Positions 59,285-64,000 of a DNA stretch of 64,000 nucleotides are shown in pieces. The translations under genes were made by a program, and so were the position numbers. Under the pieces are notes generated by a model. That model had not been told where the DNA came from. It made no database searches and saw only the letters and a list, made by a program, of their open reading frames with translations. The first letter of the stretch is position 1, and every line of letters begins with the position of its first letter. The DNA lies in the NCBI GenBank assembly GCA_029706075.1, contig JAINUG010000002.1, positions 940,314 to 1,004,313 of the forward strand. Direction: 5' to 3'. This DNA is from Aldrovandia affinis. Taxonomy: Eukaryota > Chordata > Actinopteri > Notacanthiformes > Halosauridae.

Positions 59285-59779
59285 AATGGAGGGTGTCAAA
59301 TTAAGTTTGCCCGCTACACGATGCGTCGTTAATCAAGTCGAGATAAATATTAGGCCACATTGGCTCCATTCATTCCGCAAAATCAATTCTTTCCGAAGCG
59401 CATTCTCTTTTCTTTTCTCCCAGCTAAAGAGAAAAAATAAATTGCCGGCTCTTTAATAAGTGCCTCTAATGCAGATGAATAGCGGAGTGCATCAACACAC
59501 TATTCCCTCCCCACAGTAAACAGCTCCTCACGCCAAACGCCTGCCTCTCAGTCCCAACTCCAATCCATCACCAGCAGGAGCCAAATCAACCCCCCCCCCC
59601 CCGTTTGCAATCCCTTTTGCAATCCCTGCTCTGGTTGCACTGGGTGTCTATATCTGGGTGTACATCCACTCCTTTTATCACATCATGCAAAGACAACCTC
59701 CACCTCCAACCCCCCCTCACCCCCACTCCCCACACGCAGGTGCACACACAAGGCATCTCCCAAATCTCAACCAGTCAAG
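59285..59779. other. No gene seen; C-rich patches
   Basis: Unique sequence with a poly-C run at 59590-59602 and C-rich sequence at 59698-59732. Confidence 0.4.
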
Positions 59780-60270
59780 GGAAATTACTAAAGGTACATT
59801 TTTCACACAGAGAGTTGCTAATGCATGGAATAGCTTGCCAGAATATCTAGTAGAAAGAGAGAGACCCTTGGTACAGGTTTGGCAGGCTTGATACAGTACT
59901 GGATACTATCCAGACCAGGGGTGTACAACGAGGGCCGATCCGTTTTGGGATTTCACTCCAACTTCTGCTCTTAATGATTGACTTAGCCCAATGATTTATT
60001 TGATTTGACATTTTTGATTAATTCAGGAGCTACAGCTGCAGACTGCACACACATCCTTAGTGAAAATGCTTTACTGTGGTCCAATACAGGAGGGAACCAG
60101 CATTGGTGCATACAGCTGTTCAGACAATTAAGCCATTGGTTAGAACTAAAACCAGCACACACAGCCCTCCAGGCCTCGAGTTGTGCACCTCTGCTCTAGA
60201 CAGTAGGCAAAATGATGAGCTTAGATGGGCTGAATGGCCTGTCATTCTTGTGTTCTTATGTTTAAAAACC
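59780..60270 (+). mobile_element. CR1-like LINE 3' end, split by a MITE
   Basis: The frame ending at 59891 reads 'FFTQRVANAWNSLPEYLVE', the conserved end of a CR1-type ORF2 (FF..RvvN.WN.LP). After the inserted hAT MITE the 3' UTR resumes with 'gatgggctgaatggcctgtc' and 'attcttgtgttcttatg', characteristic of fish CR1-like 3' ends. It is truncated on its 5' side like most LINE copies. Confidence 0.75.
59916..60193. mobile_element. hAT-type MITE nested in the LINE
   Basis: The ends are inverted: left 'caggggtgtacaacgagggc' and, on the complement of the right end, 'cagaggtgcacaactcgagg'. Flanking 8-mers 'atccagac' (59908-59915) and 'ctctagac' (60194-60201) match at six of eight positions, a decayed hAT target duplication. 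278 bp, no coding capacity. Confidence 0.8.
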
Positions 60271-60429
60271 CCCAAAAAGGTAGCTCTCCATAGCAAAACT
60301 GATTGGTTTAACTAATGATAGCTCTCTGATAAATGAAAGCTCAACACAATCTGGGGTTCACGAAGCCTCACACTGCCACCACTGGCTCCAGAGTGCTGAC
60401 GGCACGGATCTGGGCGAGGCAGAGAATGC

Positions 60430-60950
60430 ACAAGCTTTGCGCGTTCTACTCACAATGCCCTTTGCTCCAGCCGCTCCCACGCGGAACGGGGCGGTGAAGG
60501 GTTTCCGGGCGCCTCTGCGAAACCAAGGTCGTGTCGTCGTCCCGCGAGACGCTAATTACAGGCGTGTAAGTGATTCCCGTCACGCTCATAATGTGAAAAA
60601 TGTCACCGTGCTCTTTTTAAGGCTGCGCGGTTTGCTGTGCGGCGGACAAACACGCCCTGGAAATGGCAGAATTCCCTCGCTCTCCCTTTGTTACCCCTTA
60701 ATCATTATAAATCACGTCGGATCTCCTCTCCTTCAGAAAAAAAAAAGTCAACTATTAGTTCCCACAGTGCGGCTTGCAGATCGCTGCCTTGTGTCTCATA
60801 TGAAGCGGATGATCAATCTTAGGGGCTTTATTTTCCCTCCTAAGTGCCAGGAGGCAGTGCAGGAAGCTGCTCTGTCCCATTACCGCCGGTGCGCCGCCAT
60901 ACTTCAGTGTTCTCGCCGACTGCAGCTCTGGAGATGAGTTTATCACTGGA
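60430..60950. promoter_or_regulatory. Candidate conserved noncoding element
   Basis: 'gacgctaattacaggcgtgt', 'cgctcataatgtgaaaaatg', 'ccttaatcattataaatcac' and many CpGs in non-repetitive sequence. A 166-codon frame covers it, but no domain is seen and GC-rich DNA makes such frames easily. Candidate enhancer or an unrecognised exon region. Confidence 0.3.
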
Positions 60951-61009
60951 GGTTCATGGGAAGGGGAGGACATTTGTCCCACGATGATGACCTGCACAGG
61001 CCGAGCCCT

Positions 61010-61013
<4 letters not shown>

Positions 61014-61041
<28 letters not shown>
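61014..61041. repeat. (CT)n microsatellite
   Basis: Fourteen CT units. Confidence 0.95.
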
Positions 61042-61044
<3 letters not shown>

Positions 61045-61084
61045 GCTGGCAGACAGCTGGGATGAAAGGGGGAGGGTCTTTAAC

Positions 61085-61232
61085 GCGTGTGTATGTGTGT
61101 GTGGGTTTATGTGTGGAGAGAATTGGTGTGCAAGTGTGTGTGGGTGTGTGAGTGTGTGTGTGTGTGTGGGGTGCATGTGTGGAGATAATTGGTGTGCAAG
61201 TGTGTGTGGGTGTGTGAGTGCGTGTGTGGTGA
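61085..61232. repeat. GT-rich minisatellite with a 66-bp duplicated unit
   Basis: 'gtgtggagagaattggtgtg' with following 'caagtgtgtgtgggtgtgtg' at 61111 recurs at 61177 with one or two changes. Confidence 0.85.
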
Positions 61233-63449
61233 GGGTGTTCTTGTGGTATTCCTGTATTTATACCAGCTTATATTTTACCCTATGTGGGACACGCCACATT
61301 TCCTCTGTTTATTCATTCTTGGCCACAAAATCCCAAATGGCTAAAAATTCCCCCGCTCCACTCACTGCACCATGGAATCAATCAGCAGCCAATCAGAAAG
61401 CAGCATGTGGAGGAGGTGGCACAGAGGGAGAGACCACGTCCTTGAACTCTGACCCTGTGGACTCAGAGCTCCATTGTGTCATCTCCCCGACGGTTCTTTG
61501 ACCCTTTGTAGGATTGTGGGGTTTACGTTCTCTCTAGTTGCCAGGGGAGACCGTGAGATGGGCAGCGCCTATGAGGTTCAAGCTGCCAATCAGGACGGAT
61601 CACCGGAGCTGGAAGTGGAGAGCCTCACCTTCCATAAAATATGAGAGGGGAGGGTGACACTGCCACTTTGAAAGTCTAATAAAGAATTTCATTTACACTT
61701 TCCTACCAAGGAGAATTTCCCCCCTCTAAATATTTTATGTGTGGAGAAGGATATACACATTTCCTTTTTCCCCAAACCGTAGTGGCTGTGGCTCTTCGTC
61801 CTTGACTTTGAGCAGCTAGTTCTGACAAGCATTACCTTCTCAACTCTCATAATGGTTTTTTTTGCCACTAAACATGTGACAACATTGGAATTCAAAAATT
61901 GTAAGCCTGGATTTACATCATTACATTACTTAAATGTATGGATAAACGCTCATAGGCATTGGCACCTTTAATGCATGCCCCCCCCAACAAATGAATTATT
62001 ATATACCGTATCAAATATTTCCCGAACATATACATTGCAATCACATTGCAATTTAGGAGCTTACAGACCATCTGCGTTTCAAGGAACCACAAGCATCAAG
62101 TAACTGTAACCACAAGAGCAACCACATCATCAAGTCTCAAATGCGTGACTATCACCGCACCTGCCTTTCCATGATACACGGCCCAGGAGTGGTAATGGAC
62201 ACGAAGGGAAACACGCATAAGCCCCATAACGTCTAGCCTCTCCATGCGTGTGAAATTGTCTGTTTCTGTCAGATGTGAGCTTTAATAGCCTTCTCACTTA
62301 TTATTTTGGAAACTGACCATGTTTCAGGGGTCCTGCAGAGCACCACTGTTATCTTTCACTTTGAAAATGGCTCCAGTTTAACCCGAGGACTGGTGTTTGT
62401 CCACCCTCATGGAGCATTACTCTTTTGTGAACAAGGTCTCAAACGTGTGGAACCAAGGAACGAAGGACAGACTAGCCACTGCTGAAATAACGCCCAGAGA
62501 TTTTGAACATCTTCTGAGCACAGCAGTACATTTTGCATTGAGTTCACCAAACAAACGTTTCTATGGAATTCAAGAAATTCGTGTCCTGGAACTAGACTAT
62601 CCCATGAATATATCATACAGCCCATGAACAGTCGGAGAGCTTTTCAAAATGTCAAGCTTTGATTTAAAACAGACGGGGCCATTGCGCAGACTTTTATGCC
62701 AGTGATCTCCTTTTTTCTCCTTTAGCTGTTATGATTAAGAGTGACAGAGCGGCAGGGCAAATCCACACAAACAATACACTGAGCTGTATGTCTCCCCCTG
62801 ATGGAGGGCAGTGGTAGCGCCCATAATCAAAGACCCCTTTCGCTGATATGATAAACCGGGGTGGGGGGGGCTGACTGTCCTCGAGGAGCAATCCAGTGCT
62901 CCATTAGTTCAGAAAACGACAGATTTCTACACTTTAGGGGGAATCGTGTAGGTTCATTCTTCCATTGTCACATGGGCCATTTGTTCCACAAAGGGAACCA
63001 GAAGCCATTGATGTCGGAAATGCTTCCACTTGTAAAGAAAACAATTAACGAAAGGCCCTGGAGTGTGATAATGTCTAGCCCTCCAGTGAAATGCTTTAAC
63101 TCTTTGAACTGAGTGGCAAAGCCTGTGAGAATAAGGATGAAAACACTAAATGCTAATTATGTCTGTGTTTATTCTCCAAAAGGGCCCATTCCTAAAATAA
63201 GTCAAACAGATAATAACTAAACCTGAAGATTAACCTTGCAAAACAAAACCTCAAAATGTGACGCCTGAGAATTATTGCTCTGTACAACCTGACAAAGAGC
63301 AAACTCTGATTCCCATACCCCACTTGAATACTTTTGTTAGAATTAAATAGCTAATGGACCATTCACATTATAGGTGGGGTAGCAGCAATGCTTTTTACCA
63401 GAAATCTTTATTTTTAATGAAGGGAAGACAGCATTATGTATTACATTAT
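61233..63449. other. Gene-free unique sequence
   Basis: About 2.2 kb of mixed composition. C run at 61978-61985, G run at 62861-62869. No gene or named element recognised. Confidence 0.4.
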
Positions 63450-63640
63450 CTGCAGGGGCAAGTATATGTACATATATGTATGATGTGTGATGTTACTGTC
63501 GTGTGATGTTGTATTGTTGGTATTGTATTGCTGCTGTCCATGTATTGTTGTCTATATGAGCTTCACCAAAACGAATTCCTAACAACTTCACAGTTGGTAT
63601 GCCTATAAAGATACTTGACTTGACTTGATTATGCTACACA
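63450..63640 (+). mobile_element. LINE/SINE 3' end with (TTGAC)n-type tail
   Basis: 'ccaaaacgaattcctaacaa' followed by 'tatgcctataaagatacttg' and the short tail 'acttgacttgacttgatt' matches the usual 3' end of fish non-LTR elements (caaacaaattcctagt...gcaataaag(att-rich repeat)). The 5' part is not recognisable. Confidence 0.45.
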
Positions 63641-63974
63641 CTGGCGGAAAAGCTTGACAGCGGAGCAGATGGCACCAATGGCAAAGCGCATGTGGTGCAA
63701 AAAGTATATATTTGAACTTTGGCTGAGATACTGAAGTGCAACAATCAGGCCTAAGTTTTGTTTAATTAATTTAATTGTGGAGAAACTGATTGTGTGGAAA
63801 AACTACCTGTCGCTTTACGACAGTCTACTTGTTCGGGTTTAGGCTACTACCCTCCCTGAGATTTAAATTAAAAAGTGACTGCTGCTTGAGTATCTAACCA
63901 ATTAAAAATAAGCAGTTCATGGCATATTAAATTAGCTAGCCAGCCATCAAGCTAGCGCAGATTAGCTAGCAAGG

Positions 63975-63998
63975 TTTTTTTTTTTTTTTTTTTTTTTT
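63975..63998. repeat. Poly-T run
   Basis: 24 consecutive T residues at the very end of the window, preceded by 'gctagc'-rich sequence. It could be the A-tail of a minus-strand retroposon cut off by the window edge. Confidence 0.9.
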
Positions 63999-64000
63999 GT

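Noticed and set aside
58722..59456. 244-codon plus-strand frame
   Set aside because: It crosses a CpG-rich block, a GA microsatellite and AT-rich DNA without any domain, and changes composition with the DNA. Most likely a chance frame.
60437..60937. 166-codon plus-strand frame
   Set aside because: No domain or start context is convincing. The block is better read as a candidate noncoding element, though an exon is not excluded.

Overview
The window looks like teleost fish nuclear DNA. It is rich in CA/GT and CT/GA microsatellites. It carries several tRNA-derived SINE families, including ones with the fish-typical 3' tail 'ggataaaagcgtctgctaaatg'. It also holds decayed Tc1, piggyBac, hAT and Crypton-like DNA transposons and 3' fragments of CR1-like and L2-like LINEs. 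I cannot place it to genus. I found no host protein-coding gene that I can name. The best reading is a gene desert or a very large intron, possibly around a developmental gene, because mobile-element debris alternates with stretches of non-repetitive, balanced-composition DNA full of TAATTA/ATTAAT-type motifs that resemble conserved noncoding elements (inference; no alignment could be run).

Layout. 1-4.1 kb: AT-rich unique DNA with two SINEs and an inverted pair of a short fold-back repeat. 4.1-5.2 kb: the strongest CpG-rich block, followed by an ATG in good context and an open frame ending at a consensus splice donor, a possible promoter plus first exon. 5.2-12.9 kb: AT-rich DNA, microsatellites, a SINE and a small hAT relic with a perfect 8-bp target duplication. 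12.9-19.2 kb: a deleted Tc1 element with intact ends, a SINE, a Tc1-type MITE, a possible 3' exon, an L2-like LINE relic, a second SINE family, a 35-bp minisatellite and a Tc1 end. 19.48-22.95 kb: a piggyBac element whose two-exon transposase model is broken by an in-frame stop and lacks its C-terminal part, with a Tc1 element nested in its intron. 24.1-24.6 kb: two Tc1 DDE fragments head to head. 25-34 kb: candidate regulatory stretches, microsatellites, a short hairpin and a third SINE family (family A). 34.4-39.1 kb: a 36-bp minisatellite, a Crypton-like tyrosine-recombinase relic beside a 147-bp palindrome, a CT tract and a degenerate tandem duplication. 40.8-52.2 kb: more SINEs, a perfect 22-bp hairpin, and large CA-rich minisatellites. 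52-64 kb: candidate noncoding elements, CA and GA arrays, and a CR1-like LINE end interrupted by a hAT MITE.

No set of genes here works together as a pathway. The coding remnants are all transposon-derived and all appear dead. The most interesting items are the nested piggyBac/Tc1 structure with a readable intron, the Crypton-like relic, the perfect hairpin at 41471-41522, and the CpG-island/first-exon candidate near 5.1 kb.
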